Below are positions 1-10,190 of a DNA stretch of 64,000 bases, piece by piece. Origin of the DNA: Chloroflexota bacterium (GTDB lineage Bacteria > Chloroflexota > Anaerolineae > VGOG01); contig JAUWOY010000002.1 in NCBI GenBank assembly GCA_030611885.1, positions 1 to 64,000 on the forward strand. The letters run 5' to 3'. Position 1 is the stretch's first letter. Each line of letters opens with the position of its first letter. The notes below the pieces were generated by a model that was not told where the DNA came from, ran no database searches, and saw only the letters and a program-made list of their open reading frames with translations. The position numbers and the translations under genes were made by a program.

Positions 1-127
1 GGGCGGGCCGGGCCCCGTGGCCCCCGGGGCCCCCCCCCCCGCCCCCCCCCCCAACTCTGCGGGTGGGGAGTGGGGGCGCTTCCCCCCCCGGTTTGGGGGG
101 GACTGAGGGGGGGCGGAGAGGAATCCA
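1..127. other. Low-complexity G/C homopolymer contig edge
   Basis: The first ~115 bases are almost pure G/C homopolymer runs. The part at about 81-115 (C-run, GGTTT, G-run, GACTGAGG) resembles the GC-rich palindrome inside atpA at 7548-7585, so some of it may be a genuine repeat arm. The rest looks like assembly or read-end error. No hydrogenase small subunit or other expected upstream gene is visible. Confidence 0.6.
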
Positions 128-1210
128 ATGACTAGAATAACCATCCCCATCGGCCCGCAGCACCCGGCGCTCAAGGAACCGCTCTCATTCCTGCTCACCG
201 TCGAGGGAGAGCGGATCGTGGAGAGCGCCCTGCGCATCGGCTACGTCCACCGTGGCCTCGAGCGCATCTGCCAGGGTCGCAACTATGTGCAGAACGTGCA
301 TGTGGTGGAGCGCATCTGCGGCATCTGCTCGCACGTCCACACCACCACCTATTGCCAGGGGGTCGAGGCGCTGCTGGGATTGCAGGTGCCCCCGCGAGCG
401 CTTTACCTGCGCACGCTGCTGTGCGAACTGGAGCGCATCCACAGTCACTTGCTCTGGCTGGGTGTGCTGGCCGAAAATGTGGGCTTCACCACCATCTTTA
501 TGTACGCCTGGCGCGACCGCGAGATCGTGCTGGACATTATGGAGGAACTCTCCGGCGGGCGCGTGGCCCACGCCGTCAACGTCATCGGCGGCGTGCGCAT
601 TGACCTGGATCGGGAGCACGTTCACTCCATTCTGGCGCGGCTCGATGAGTTGGAGCAGCAGATTGAGACCTTGCTGGGCGTGATTCAGCACGAGCGCACG
701 TTCCAGGCCCGCACGCGCGGCGTGGGCCATCTCTCGGCTGAACAGGTGCGCCGCTACTGCGTGGTGGGGCCGACGGCGCGCGCCTCCGGCGTGGACGTGG
801 ACGTGCGGCGCGATGCGCCCTACGCCGCCTACGACCAACTTGACTTCCAGGTCATCACCGCTGAGGAGGGGGACGTGTGGGCACGTACAATGGTGCGCAT
901 GCAGGAGACCATTGAAAGCCTGCACCTGTGTCGCCAACTGCTAATTGGGCTGCCAGATGGTCCGACGACGGTGCGTGCTCGACGCCGCGTGCCGCCTGGC
1001 GAGGTGGTCAGCCGTGGCGAGGCGCCGCGCGGCGAGTTGGTCTACTACATCCGCAGCGACGGCAGCGACAGGCCGGCGAGGGTCAAGATACGCACGCCCA
1101 CGCTGCCGGCGCTGAGCACCCTGCCCGACCAACTGCGGGACGTCAACACCGCCGACGTGCCCACCGTGCTGGCCGGCGTGGACCTGTGTATTGCATGTGC
1201 CGATCGGTGA
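128..1210 (+). CDS. Group 4 [NiFe]-hydrogenase catalytic large subunit
   Basis: Large subunit of a membrane-bound [NiFe] hydrogenase of the Ech/Hyf/Mbh type, related to NuoD. It carries both nickel-binding CxxC motifs: RICGIC near residues 62-67 and CIACADR at the extreme C-terminus (residues 354-360). Both motifs being present separates it from true complex I NuoD, which lacks them. The protein stops directly after the last Arg, so no cleavable C-terminal peptide is visible. It probably couples H2 formation or oxidation with ferredoxin to ion pumping. It is followed 13 nt later by a NuoH-like subunit and then a ferredoxin subunit. The small subunit and antiporter-like subunits would lie upstream, outside the window. 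An ATG start at 128 follows a GAGAGGAA-like ribosome site. The hydrogenase assignment is firm, the exact subgroup is not. Confidence 0.9.
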   Translation: MTRITIPIGPQHPALKEPLSFLLTVEGERIVESALRIGYVHRGLERICQGRNYVQNVHVVERICGICSHVHTTTYCQGVEALLGLQVPPRALYLRTLLCELERIHSHLLWLGVLAENVGFTTIFMYAWRDREIVLDIMEELSGGRVAHAVNVIGGVRIDLDREHVHSILARLDELEQQIETLLGVIQHERTFQARTRGVGHLSAEQVRRYCVVGPTARASGVDVDVRRDAPYAAYDQLDFQVITAEEGDVWARTMVRMQETIESLHLCRQLLIGLPDGPTTVRARRRVPPGEVVSRGEAPRGELVYYIRSDGSDRPARVKIRTPTLPALSTLPDQLRDVNTADVPTVLAGVDLCIACADR

Positions 1211-1223
1211 GAGGGTTGAAAGT

Positions 1224-2162
1224 ATGAGGGACTGGTTATCCACACTATTCGCGCTGCTGGTCTTCCCCGGCTTCGGGTTTCTCTTCGTCTGCGCGCTGGC
1301 CTTCCAGTGGATTGACCGGCGGGTGGCAGCGCGCTTGCAGGGACGCATCGGGCCGCCCTGGTTCCAGCCGCTGGCCGACTTTATCAAGTTAATGGCCAAA
1401 GAGGATATGCTGCCCGTCGGGGCCCACGAGTGGGCCTGCGCGGCGCTGCCAATGGTGTCACTGGCGACAGTGCTAACCGCCGCGCTGTATATCCCTGTCG
1501 GCGGACGGGCGGCCAGTGCCTTCGAGGGCGATTTGATTGTGGTGCTCTTCCTGCTCAGCATCCCGGCGCTGGCCTACTTCCTGGCCGGCTGGCTCTCCGT
1601 CAGCGTCTTCAGTGTCGTCGGCGGCAACCGCTCCCTGCTGCAATACTTTGCCTACGAGGTGCCCTTTCTCATGGTGCTCAGCGGCCCGGCCATCCTCAGC
1701 GGTTCCTGGTCCATCTCGCGCATCGCCGCGCAGCAGTCGCAGACGGCCTGGATGGTGCTCGTGCAGCCGCTGGGCTTCTTGCTGGCGCTCGTCGGGCTGA
1801 TTGGCAAACTTAAGCGATCGCCCTTCGACATCCCCAAGGCCAAGTCGGAGATCGGCGCCGGCCCGCTGACCGAGTTCAGCGGGCGCAAGTTGGCGTTGTG
1901 GCACCTCACACTGCACATGAAGACCGTGGTCGGCATCTTTCTGCTAGTCAACGTCTTCCTGGGCGGCTGTAGTATCGGGCTGGCCGTCCCGGCCGCGCTC
2001 ATCTTCAGCGTCAAGGCGTTGCTGATCCTGTTGATCCTCTCGGTGGCGAGCGTGCTCTATGCCCGCCTGCGCATTGACCAACTGGCGAACCTCGGCTGGC
2101 GGGTGCTGGCGCCGCTGGCGCTGCTGCAAATGTTGGTTATAATCTGGATCGGAGTTGGATAA
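1224..2162 (+). CDS. Hydrogenase membrane subunit, NuoH/HyfD/EchB-like
   Basis: A 312-aa integral membrane protein of the respiratory complex I subunit 1 family, with about eight hydrophobic segments. The conserved FDIPKAKSEIGAGP stretch and downstream TEFSG correspond to the NuoH quinone-site loop. In group 4 hydrogenases this subunit joins the soluble module to the membrane ion-translocating arm. The ORF track opens at a TTG at 1191 inside the hydrogenase gene. The ATG at 1224, preceded by GAGAGG and coding for a normal hydrophobic N-terminus, is the better start. It forms one operon with the genes at 128 and 2165, with gaps of 13 and 2 nt. Confidence 0.9.
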   Translation: MRDWLSTLFALLVFPGFGFLFVCALAFQWIDRRVAARLQGRIGPPWFQPLADFIKLMAKEDMLPVGAHEWACAALPMVSLATVLTAALYIPVGGRAASAFEGDLIVVLFLLSIPALAYFLAGWLSVSVFSVVGGNRSLLQYFAYEVPFLMVLSGPAILSGSWSISRIAAQQSQTAWMVLVQPLGFLLALVGLIGKLKRSPFDIPKAKSEIGAGPLTEFSGRKLALWHLTLHMKTVVGIFLLVNVFLGGCSIGLAVPAALIFSVKALLILLILSVASVLYARLRIDQLANLGWRVLAPLALLQMLVIIWIGVG

Positions 2163-2164
2163 AG

Positions 2165-2581
2165 ATGACTCGTCTTCATTCGCTGGTCTACCTGTTGCCG
2201 CAGTTGTGGCGCACACTGTTCACCCGGCCGATCACGGTGCGCTACCCCTTAGGGCCGCTGGAGTTGCCTCCCTACTTCAGGGGCCGCGTAGTGATCGATA
2301 TAGACCTCTGCCGGGGGTGTGGGTTGTGCGTGCGCGATTGTCCCGCCTTTGCCCTTGAGCTGGAGCGCGAGAGCGATACCCTGGGTCCATCGAAGGGCCG
2401 CGACCAGTTCCGGCTGATCCACTACCACGACCGCTGTGCCTATTGCGGGCAGTGTCAGGATGTCTGCCGTTACGAGGCCATCTGGCTGACGAGCGAGTAC
2501 GTGCCCGCTGCGGCCGACCGCGACGCGCTGCGCGAGGAGTTCAGCAAGGATGCATTTTACGTGAGTGATATGGCATCTTGA
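2165..2581 (+). CDS. Hydrogenase 2[4Fe-4S] ferredoxin subunit, NuoI/HyfH-like
   Basis: A 138-aa NuoI-like protein with two complete [4Fe-4S] motifs, CRGCGLCVRDCP near residues 49-60 and CAYCGQCQDVCR near residues 90-101. A short hydrophobic or amphipathic N-terminus (LVYLLPQLWRTLF) is typical of the membrane-facing subunit. It would carry electrons between ferredoxin and the catalytic subunit. It starts 2 nt after the membrane subunit and is the last gene of the hydrogenase operon. The following promoter (TTGACA at 2578) overlaps its stop codon, so the next operon starts at once. Confidence 0.88.
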   Translation: MTRLHSLVYLLPQLWRTLFTRPITVRYPLGPLELPPYFRGRVVIDIDLCRGCGLCVRDCPAFALELERESDTLGPSKGRDQFRLIHYHDRCAYCGQCQDVCRYEAIWLTSEYVPAAADRDALREEFSKDAFYVSDMAS

Positions 2582-2606
2582 CAAGACTTAACCTAAGTGC
2601 TACAAT
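2578..2606 (+). promoter_or_regulatory. Sigma70-type promoter of the ACT/N-ATPase operon
   Basis: A consensus TTGACA -35 box at 2578-2583 and a TACAAT -10 box at 2601-2606 are separated by exactly 17 nt. The -35 box overlaps the stop codon of the hydrogenase ferredoxin gene. Transcription would begin near 2613, about 70 nt before the ACT gene. Confidence 0.7.
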
Positions 2607-2611
2607 ATCTC

Positions 2612-2657
2612 CGCCGCCGAGCACCGCTAGCCCAGCGTTGCAGCGGCGTTTGTTTTT
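2612..2657 (+). terminator. Hairpin plus U-run in the operon leader (possible attenuator)
   Basis: CGCCGC at 2612-2617 can pair with GCGGCG at 2643-2648. An inner CGCT/AGCG stem lies within the loop, and the sequence runs straight into TTTGTTTTTA. The shape is that of an intrinsic terminator placed between the promoter and the first gene. It could attenuate the operon, or it could simply be a 5' stabilising stem, because the predicted transcript starts almost at the hairpin. Confidence 0.4.
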
Positions 2658-2682
2658 ATGTATACGGTGTGGAGGTGCAACG

Positions 2683-4702
<2,020 letters not shown>

Positions 4703-4728
4703 GGCGCTTGCTTTGCAACTGGAGTGAC

Positions 4729-5163
4729 ATGGCTAAGACAATGCAGTTGGAGATCGTCACCCCCGACGAGATTGTCTTGAACACCGATGTAGAGGCGATT
4801 CGCGTGCAACTCCCCGACGGCTGGTGGGGCATTCTGCCGGGACACGCGCCCTTTCTGGCGCACGTCGTTGCCGGCATCATGCTCTATCGCCGGCAGGGAG
4901 ACACCCGCTACGTGGCCCTGTACCAGGGCACGATTGAAGTGCAGCGACACCCTGCCAAGCCAAACCGCGTGCTGGTGTTGACGGCCGCCGCCGAAGAAGG
5001 CGAAGACCTGATGGTGTTGGAACGTGCGCTGGAGCGACAACGAGCCCGGCTGAACCAGATCGCCCAGGAAGCCCACATCGAATTCACGCGGGCGCGGATG
5101 GCCCTGGAGCGGGCGCTGCGCGAGACGGCGGAATTGCCTCCGCTGGGGCCGGCGGCAGTCTGA
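4729..5163 (+). CDS. atpC: N-type ATP synthase epsilon subunit
   Basis: A 144-aa epsilon subunit with the N-terminal beta-sandwich pattern (LEIVTPDEIVLNTDVEAIRV, then WGILPGHAPFLA) and a C-terminal helical hairpin rich in Glu, Arg and Ala. It links the rotor foot to the F1 head and can restrain ATP hydrolysis. The true start is the ATG at 4729 behind GGAGTG. The ORF track extends upstream into the palindromic repeat. It follows atpD as expected in N-ATPase operons. Confidence 0.88.
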   Translation: MAKTMQLEIVTPDEIVLNTDVEAIRVQLPDGWWGILPGHAPFLAHVVAGIMLYRRQGDTRYVALYQGTIEVQRHPAKPNRVLVLTAAAEEGEDLMVLERALERQRARLNQIAQEAHIEFTRARMALERALRETAELPPLGPAAV

Positions 5164-5170
5164 ACAATTC

Positions 5171-5227
5171 GTTCGTAGTGACGACTTCAGTCGTCTACAG
5201 TGAGCGACTGAAGTCGCTACTACGAAC
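5171..5227. repeat. Palindromic repeat between atpC and atpQ
   Basis: GTTCGTAGTGACGACTTCAG and its near-complement CTGAAGTCGCTACTACGAAC form a hairpin of about 25 bp per arm. It lies wholly in the atpC-atpQ spacer. No second copy is seen in this window, but the design matches the other interspersed palindromes here. Confidence 0.7.
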
Positions 5228-5243
5228 CCTTATGAGAAGAAGA

Positions 5244-5573
5244 ATGGATGACGAGCGATCCCCTCCAACGCCCCAACAGCCAGAGGACAGGCCCGAAAGC
5301 TTCTGGCGCCTGGCCGCCCAGGCGACCACCTTGGGCTGGAACCTAGTAGTGCCCATCGTGGGCGGCGTGCTGCTGGGACGCTACCTGGACGACATGTTCG
5401 ACAAGGAGTTCACCTGGACTCTCTCACTGCTGCTGATGGGCGTGGCGGTGGCGTTTAACAATCTGTACGCCACGTACATCGAGCACAGCGACGCCGAACC
5501 GCTCGGGAAACGCATCCAGAAACGTCGCCAGAAGAAGGCCAAAGAGAGTGAGAACCATGCAGAGAATAAGTAA
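5244..5573 (+). CDS. atpQ: AtpQ/AtpI-like N-ATPase membrane protein
   Basis: A small protein with a Pro-rich, polar N-terminus and two membrane segments (LGWNLVVPIVGGVLLG and TWTLSLLLMGVAVAF), ending in a Lys/Arg/Glu tail. Placement between atpC and atpB matches AtpQ, the AtpI-like protein of N-ATPase operons, which is thought to help assembly or ion supply. The usual companion atpR, a three-helix protein, is not found: atpB overlaps the end of this gene. The start is uncertain. The track ORF begins inside a palindrome, and ATGs at 5232 and 5244 are better. Confidence 0.7.
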   Translation: MDDERSPPTPQQPEDRPESFWRLAAQATTLGWNLVVPIVGGVLLGRYLDDMFDKEFTWTLSLLLMGVAVAFNNLYATYIEHSDAEPLGKRIQKRRQKKAKESENHAENK

Positions 5574-6336
5574 CCCGCGCACCCTGGTGCTCCTGATCGT
5601 GCTGGTCATCGGCCTGGCCGTGGTCAGCAACCTGCTGCAGGGGCCGGCTGGCGAAGCCGAGGAGCCCGACGTCGCCGCAGAGATCACGCCGCACGTGGTC
5701 TTCACCATGGGGCCGTTGGAGGTGACCTCGACGGTCGTCAACACCTGGGCGATGATGCTCCTGCTCGGCGCGGGGGCCTACCTGCTCGGGCGCAACCTCA
5801 AGCCACGCCCAGGTCTGGCGCAGAATATGCTGGAGTGGATCGTCGAAGCCGTCGAGAAGTTGATCCGTGAAATGGTGGGCGTCGAGGACACGGCGATTTT
5901 CCTGCCTGTCGTGGGTACGCTGGCCTTTTTCATCGGCACCGCGAACCTGATTGGCCTGCTCCCCGGCCTGAAATCTCCCACGCCGGACATCAACACGCCG
6001 CTGTCCATGGCGCTGGTCGTCTTCTTCAGCGTGCCCTATTTCGGGGTTCGCACGCGCGGCGTGTGGAGCTACCTGAAGCATTACGTCGAACCGATCTTCT
6101 TAATGCTGCCCATCGAAATCGCCAGCGAGATCGCACGTACTTTTTCGCTCACCTTCCGACTGTTCGGCAACATCATGGGAGAGGAGATCATCATCAGCAT
6201 CATGTTTATCGTGATGCCACTCTTCGTGCCGGTGCCGATGATGCTGTTCAGCATCTTTACCGGCCTGCTGCAAGCGTATATCTTTACACTTCTGACCTGC
6301 GTGTATATCGGCGGAGCGGTCAAAGCGCACCACTGA
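5557..6336 (+). CDS. atpB: N-type ATP synthase subunit a
   Basis: A 259-aa membrane subunit a. The essential stator arginine is visible in SLTFRLFGNIMGEE. An N-terminal hydrophobic segment, then a long helical part ending in LLTCVYIGGAV, matches the family. It provides the ion half-channels against the c ring. It overlaps the atpQ end by 17 nt, which implies translational coupling. The track ORF starts at GTG 5548, while the ATG at 5557 is preferred. Confidence 0.92.
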   Translation: MQRISNPRTLVLLIVLVIGLAVVSNLLQGPAGEAEEPDVAAEITPHVVFTMGPLEVTSTVVNTWAMMLLLGAGAYLLGRNLKPRPGLAQNMLEWIVEAVEKLIREMVGVEDTAIFLPVVGTLAFFIGTANLIGLLPGLKSPTPDINTPLSMALVVFFSVPYFGVRTRGVWSYLKHYVEPIFLMLPIEIASEIARTFSLTFRLFGNIMGEEIIISIMFIVMPLFVPVPMMLFSIFTGLLQAYIFTLLTCVYIGGAVKAHH

Positions 6337-6341
6337 TCACC

Positions 6342-6375
6342 AGAAACCAGGTTTTTTCCGAAAAACCTGGTTTCT
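6342..6375. repeat. AGAAACCAGGTTTTT palindrome, copy 1 (atpB-atpE spacer)
   Basis: AGAAACCAGGTTTTTT and AAAAAACCTGGTTTCT form a near-perfect 16-bp stem with a tiny loop. Other copies are at 25851-25949, 32507-32539 and 50339-50397. Confidence 0.9.
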
Positions 6376-6407
6376 AAAGAACATAAATCACAACAAGGAG
6401 AAATGAA

Positions 6408-6692
6408 ATGGATTGGAATAACCTGCCGTGGGATAAGATCTTTATCGTGTTGACAGTCTTGATCTCTGGGCCGGGCGTCATCATAGGTATCGTCGTGCCA
6501 GCCATCGGGCAGATGATCGTCGCCACTGCCGGGCTGAAAGCAATTGCCCGGCAGCCCGAAGCGGGCGACCGTATCAACAGCATCGTGCTGCTTTCTCTGG
6601 CCATGCTGGAGTCGCTGGCCATCTACGTGTTGGCGGTCATCTTGATCCTGATCTTTGCCAACCCGATGCTCAAGTACATCGTCGGCGAGTAG
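6408..6692 (+). CDS. atpE: N-type ATP synthase c subunit, predicted Na+-binding
   Basis: A 94-aa hairpin c subunit with two membrane helices and the polar loop ARQPEAGD. Aligned by eye with the Ilyobacter Na+ c subunit, it keeps Gln at the first-helix ligand (Q35 in AIGQ) and Glu-Ser plus Tyr of the second helix (E68, S69, Y73 in MLESLAIY). The position that is Thr in classical Na+ rings is Leu70. Most of the Na+ signature is therefore present, and sodium coupling is likely but not proven. It has a strong AAGGAG ribosome site and sits between a palindrome and atpF. Confidence 0.9.
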   Translation: MDWNNLPWDKIFIVLTVLISGPGVIIGIVVPAIGQMIVATAGLKAIARQPEAGDRINSIVLLSLAMLESLAIYVLAVILILIFANPMLKYIVGE

Positions 6693-6766
6693 CGAATAGC
6701 GAATAGCGGCTAGCAGTCATCGAAGTACGTTGACTGCCAGCCGCTGACCGCCGACTGGAGGTGGTT

Positions 6767-7513
6767 ATGCTGAACATTAACCTGAGCACACTGCTTCTCC
6801 AGGTCGCCAATTTCCTCATCATGGCCTACATCCTGACTCGCTTTCTCTTCAAGCCACTGAAAGAGATGCTCGATAAGCGTGCGAGCCGGGTGACCAGGGC
6901 GGTGGATGAGGCAGAAAAGGCTACTCGCGAAGCCGAAGTGTTGAGGCTGGAGTATGAGAAAAAGCACGATAACATTGACGCGGAGATTGTGGCGCTCAAG
7001 AACGAAGCGCGCATAGTCGTTGATGAAACGCGGAAACAGATGCTCCAAGAGGCCTATCAGGAGATCGAGGCCATGCGCGCGCGCGCCAGCGAGGAGATCG
7101 AACAACAGCGTGCCGACGCGCTGCGCCTGCATCGCAGCAAGATCGGCGAACTGGTGGCTACACTCACCCGGCGCATGATGGAAGACATCCTCAACCCACA
7201 ACTCCATCAGACTTACCTGGATGCCTTTCTGGATCAATTACGCTCAGCGCAGTTGGAAGGACGCATCTCCACCGGCGGCGAAGAAACCGTCTCGGCTGAA
7301 CTGATCACAACGATCCCCCTGGCCCAGGAAAACAAAGCGCGGATCGCGACCACGTTGGAGACAGTGGTGTCCCAACCCATTGACCTGACCTGCCGCGTTG
7401 ATGCCGGCCTGGTCGCCGGCGCGATGGTGCGCCTGGGCGACACGCTGATTGACGGCAGCCTGCAAGGGCAACTCCAACAACTGCGCAGCCGGTACGAGGC
7501 AGAAATTGCCTGA
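6767..7513 (+). CDS. atpF: N-type ATP synthase subunit b (long form)
   Basis: A 248-aa subunit b with one N-terminal membrane helix (LLLQVANFLIMAYILTRFLF), then a long charged coiled coil, and an extended C-terminal globular part. Ordinary b subunits are about 160 aa. The extra C-terminal domain resembles the delta-like part that N-ATPases fuse to b, in agreement with the absence of a separate atpH. The ATG at 6767 follows GGAGGTGGTT, while the track start GTG 6761 lies inside that ribosome site. Confidence 0.85.
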   Translation: MLNINLSTLLLQVANFLIMAYILTRFLFKPLKEMLDKRASRVTRAVDEAEKATREAEVLRLEYEKKHDNIDAEIVALKNEARIVVDETRKQMLQEAYQEIEAMRARASEEIEQQRADALRLHRSKIGELVATLTRRMMEDILNPQLHQTYLDAFLDQLRSAQLEGRISTGGEETVSAELITTIPLAQENKARIATTLETVVSQPIDLTCRVDAGLVAGAMVRLGDTLIDGSLQGQLQQLRSRYEAEIA

Positions 7514-7517
7514 GTCT

Positions 7518-9194
7518 ATGCTCAAGTCTATGAACGAGCCTGCTAAATCCTCCCCCCCAAAGTTGGGGGGGACCGAGGGGGGGCTGCCCTCTCCATTACA
7601 CACCGACGACTTGCTTGACCTCATCGCCCGCCTGGGCGATGAGCAGCGCTATCAACTCCGCCAGATTGAACTGGCATACAATCTCGAGACCGAGTATCAC
7701 GTTTCGGCCTTGCGTGGGCTGATTGACCAATACCACTACCGCTTGTCGGCGCAGAGCGTGGGCTCGGTCAAACAGGTGGGCGATGGCGTGGCTATCGTCT
7801 CTGGTCTGCGCGGCGTGATGGCGGACGAGCTGGTCCTGTTCCCCGACGGCACTTATGGTCTGGCGTTGGATCTCGATCACAACTACGTGGGCTGCGTGCT
7901 CCTGGGGACTGACGAGAACATCCACGCGGGCGACATTGTGAAAGGGACAGGGCAGGTGATTGACGTGCCGGTGGGCGAACCGCTCCTGGGGCGCGTGGTC
8001 AATGCGCTGGGCCAGCCCATTGACGACCTGGGGCCGCTGGAGGCCCCAGAGAAGATCGTGCGTCGTCCCATAGACTACCGGGCGCCGACCTTCATCCAGC
8101 GTGCGCCGGTCAGCGAGCCGCTGCAAACTGGCATCAAGGCCGTTGACTCGGTCATCCCGTTGGGGCGCGGGCAGCGCGAGTTGATTATCGGCGACCGGCA
8201 GATCGGCAAAACCGCCATCGCCGTTGACACGGTCATCAACCAGCGCGACCAGGGTGTCACCTGCATCTACGTTTGCATCGGGCAGAAGATGTCTACCGTG
8301 GCGCAGATGGTGGAGACGTTTCGTGAACACGACGCGCTGGACTACACCACGGTCGTGGTCGCCAGCGCCGAGGAACCGCCCTCGATGGCCTACCTGGCTC
8401 CCTATGCTGGCTGCGCCATGGCCGAAGCATTTATGTACGCTGGCCGGCACGCGCTGATCATCTACGATGACCTGACCAAACACGCCATCGCTTACCGCCA
8501 GCTCTCACTGCTACTCCAGCGACCGGCGGGACGTGAGGCTTATCCGGGCGACATCTTTTACCTCCACTCGCGCCTGCTCGAACGCGCTGCTCGTCTCTCT
8601 GCCGCGCACGGCGGGGGGAGTATGACCGCCCTGCCCATCGTCGAGACCCAGGCTGGCAACATCGCGGCCTACATCCCCACTAACCTCATCTCCATCACCG
8701 ATGGGCAGATTTACCTGACCACGCAACTCTTCAATCAGAACATCCGCCCGGCCATAGATGTAGGGCTCTCCGTCTCCCGCGTGGGCGGCGCAGCGCAGAA
8801 CAGCGCCATGCGCGCTGTGTCGCGCCACCTGGCGCTGGACATCGCCCAGTTCCTCGAACTGCAGATCTTTGCCCGCTTTGGCACCGAGCTGGACAGAGCG
8901 ACGCGCGAACAGTTGGCGCGCGGCGAGCGGGTGCGCGCGATCTTGACCCAACCCCAGTACGAGCCCATGCCGGTCGCGCACCAGGTGGTCGTCATCTATG
9001 CCGCCGGGCAGGGCTACCTGGACGACGTTCCAGTCGAGCAGGCGCGCCGTTTCGAGACGCTTTTGCTCAAATTCTTGCAACAGCAATGCTCCGGCCTGCT
9101 GGCCGAGTTCTCCACCGGCCACTGGAACCCCAACCTGGAGACAGACCTACGGAACGCGCTGGAGCGTTTCAAGGAGCAGGTATGGCATACGTAG
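7518..9194 (+). CDS. atpA: N-type ATP synthase alpha subunit
   Basis: A regulatory alpha subunit of about 558 aa, with Walker A GDRQIGKT, ISITDGQIYL and the arginine-finger region GLSVSRVGGAAQ. The N-terminus is unusual. A C-rich/G-rich palindrome (7548-7585) is read in frame as SSPPKLGGTEGG before the conserved DDLLDLIARLGDEQ. Start codons at 7518 or 7530 are both possible, and neither has a strong ribosome site. It overlaps atpG by 13 nt. The core identification is secure. Confidence 0.93.
   Translation: MLKSMNEPAKSSPPKLGGTEGGLPSPLHTDDLLDLIARLGDEQRYQLRQIELAYNLETEYHVSALRGLIDQYHYRLSAQSVGSVKQVGDGVAIVSGLRGVMADELVLFPDGTYGLALDLDHNYVGCVLLGTDENIHAGDIVKGTGQVIDVPVGEPLLGRVVNALGQPIDDLGPLEAPEKIVRRPIDYRAPTFIQRAPVSEPLQTGIKAVDSVIPLGRGQRELIIGDRQIGKTAIAVDTVINQRDQGVTCIYVCIGQKMSTVAQMVETFREHDALDYTTVVVASAEEPPSMAYLAPYAGCAMAEAFMYAGRHALIIYDDLTKHAIAYRQLSLLLQRPAGREAYPGDIFYLHSRLLERAARLSAAHGGGSMTALPIVETQAGNIAAYIPTNLISITDGQIYLTTQLFNQNIRPAIDVGLSVSRVGGAAQNSAMRAVSRHLALDIAQFLELQIFARFGTELDRATREQLARGERVRAILTQPQYEPMPVAHQVVVIYAAGQGYLDDVPVEQARRFETLLLKFLQQQCSGLLAEFSTGHWNPNLETDLRNALERFKEQVWHT
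7548..7585. repeat. GC-rich palindrome translated inside atpA
   Basis: CCTCCCCCCCAAAGTTGGGG followed by GGGACCGAGGGGGG. A similar arrangement is seen at 81-115 at the contig edge. Here it is in frame within the N-terminal extension of atpA. Confidence 0.7.
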
Positions 9195-10171
9195 CCAGCG
9201 AGATACAGCACCGTCTTCAGAGCCTGGAGGACATTCGCCATTTATTGCGCTCTATCCGGGCCATGTCGGCCATCTGCTGGCGGCGGGCGCGGGCGCGGCT
9301 GCGTTCAGCGCAACAGTACGCCAGCGCCGTTGATCGGCAACTCGCCCTGGCCACGACCTTCCCCACGGCGCTGACGCGAGGCACGCATCATCCTCCCAGG
9401 GGAGGCGTCCCCGACGCTCAAAGGCCTGCTGCCCTGCCTGTCCCAAGCGTAGCCGAGGGAAGCATAGCCGAAGGGAGCGTGGGACTGATCGCGTTGACCT
9501 CCGACCGTGGGCTGTGCGGCACATTCAACGTCGGCCTGGTGGCCCACGCCCTGGACTTCATCGAGCGCGAGCGGGAGGGGGGAAGAGAGATCAAGGTCAT
9601 TGCCCTGGGAGAGTATGGGGAAAGGTTTTTTCGCCGCGCCGACTGCGAGTTGCTCTACACGCAGCATTTCCCGCTCACCCACGCCGTCTCCTTCGTCGAA
9701 GCGCGCGACATCGTGGCCAAGGTCAAGCGTTTCTACGAAGTAAAAGCCTTCAACACGCTGTATCTAATCTACAACCAATTCGTCTCATTTGGCCGTTATC
9801 AGCGGGTCGAGGTGCGCCTGCTGCCACCCGACCTCGCCGCCGTCTGGCGCAGCGTCCGGGAATCGTTGCAGAGTGATCAACCCCTCGTGCCAGAGGATCT
9901 GATCCTGGGCACACCGCCGCGGGGTCTCCAGGATTTCCTGCTCTGGGAACACCTGGCCGTGCAGGTCTACCTGGCGCTGGTTGAATCTATGGTCAGCGAA
10001 CAGGGAGCACGCTTACAGACGATGGACGCGGCCATCACCAACCTGGACGAGCGCGTAGAGCAGTTGCGGCTCCAGTACCACGCTATCCGTCAAGAGAGCA
10101 TCACCAGAGAGGTTTTGGAGGTGCAGAGTAACGCCCGCAGCAGGCGTTCCTACGGGATGGCGGGCTCCTGA
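9182..10171 (+). CDS. atpG: N-type ATP synthase gamma subunit with in-frame insert
   Basis: A 329-aa central-stalk subunit. The N-terminal helix (EIQHRLQSLEDIRHLLRSIRAMSAI) and the C-terminal helix (ITREVLEV) are recognisable, and LIALTSDRGLCGTFN is the conserved Rossmann-like segment. Between these, a stretch of roughly 25-30 residues (THHPPRGGVPDAQ through PSVAEGSIAEGS) is encoded by repeat-like DNA and is not typical of gamma. The ATG at 9182 follows AAGGAGCAGGT and overlaps the atpA stop. No atpH lies in this operon. Confidence 0.88.
   Translation: MAYVASEIQHRLQSLEDIRHLLRSIRAMSAICWRRARARLRSAQQYASAVDRQLALATTFPTALTRGTHHPPRGGVPDAQRPAALPVPSVAEGSIAEGSVGLIALTSDRGLCGTFNVGLVAHALDFIEREREGGREIKVIALGEYGERFFRRADCELLYTQHFPLTHAVSFVEARDIVAKVKRFYEVKAFNTLYLIYNQFVSFGRYQRVEVRLLPPDLAAVWRSVRESLQSDQPLVPEDLILGTPPRGLQDFLLWEHLAVQVYLALVESMVSEQGARLQTMDAAITNLDERVEQLRLQYHAIRQESITREVLEVQSNARSRRSYGMAGS
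9435..9485. repeat. Repeat-derived segment inside atpG
   Basis: GTCCCAAGCGTAGCCGAGGG, AGCATAGCCGAAGGGA and GCGTGGGAC form an internally repeated, weakly palindromic stretch read in frame as VPSVAEGSIAEGSVG. It maps to a variable region of the gamma subunit. Confidence 0.55.
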
Positions 10172-10190
10172 CGTCGAGGGAAGGTTCTGC

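Noticed and set aside
185-937. 250-aa antisense ORF opposite the hydrogenase
   Set aside because: It is a GC-rich shadow ORF, with His/Ala/Val-rich composition reflecting the complementary strand. The plus-strand protein has clear motifs.
128-1210. Complex I NuoD
   Set aside because: Both nickel-ligand CxxC motifs are intact, which NuoD lacks.
7596-8483. 295-aa antisense ORF opposite atpA
   Set aside because: A shadow of atpA on the minus strand without a ribosome site or recognisable domain.
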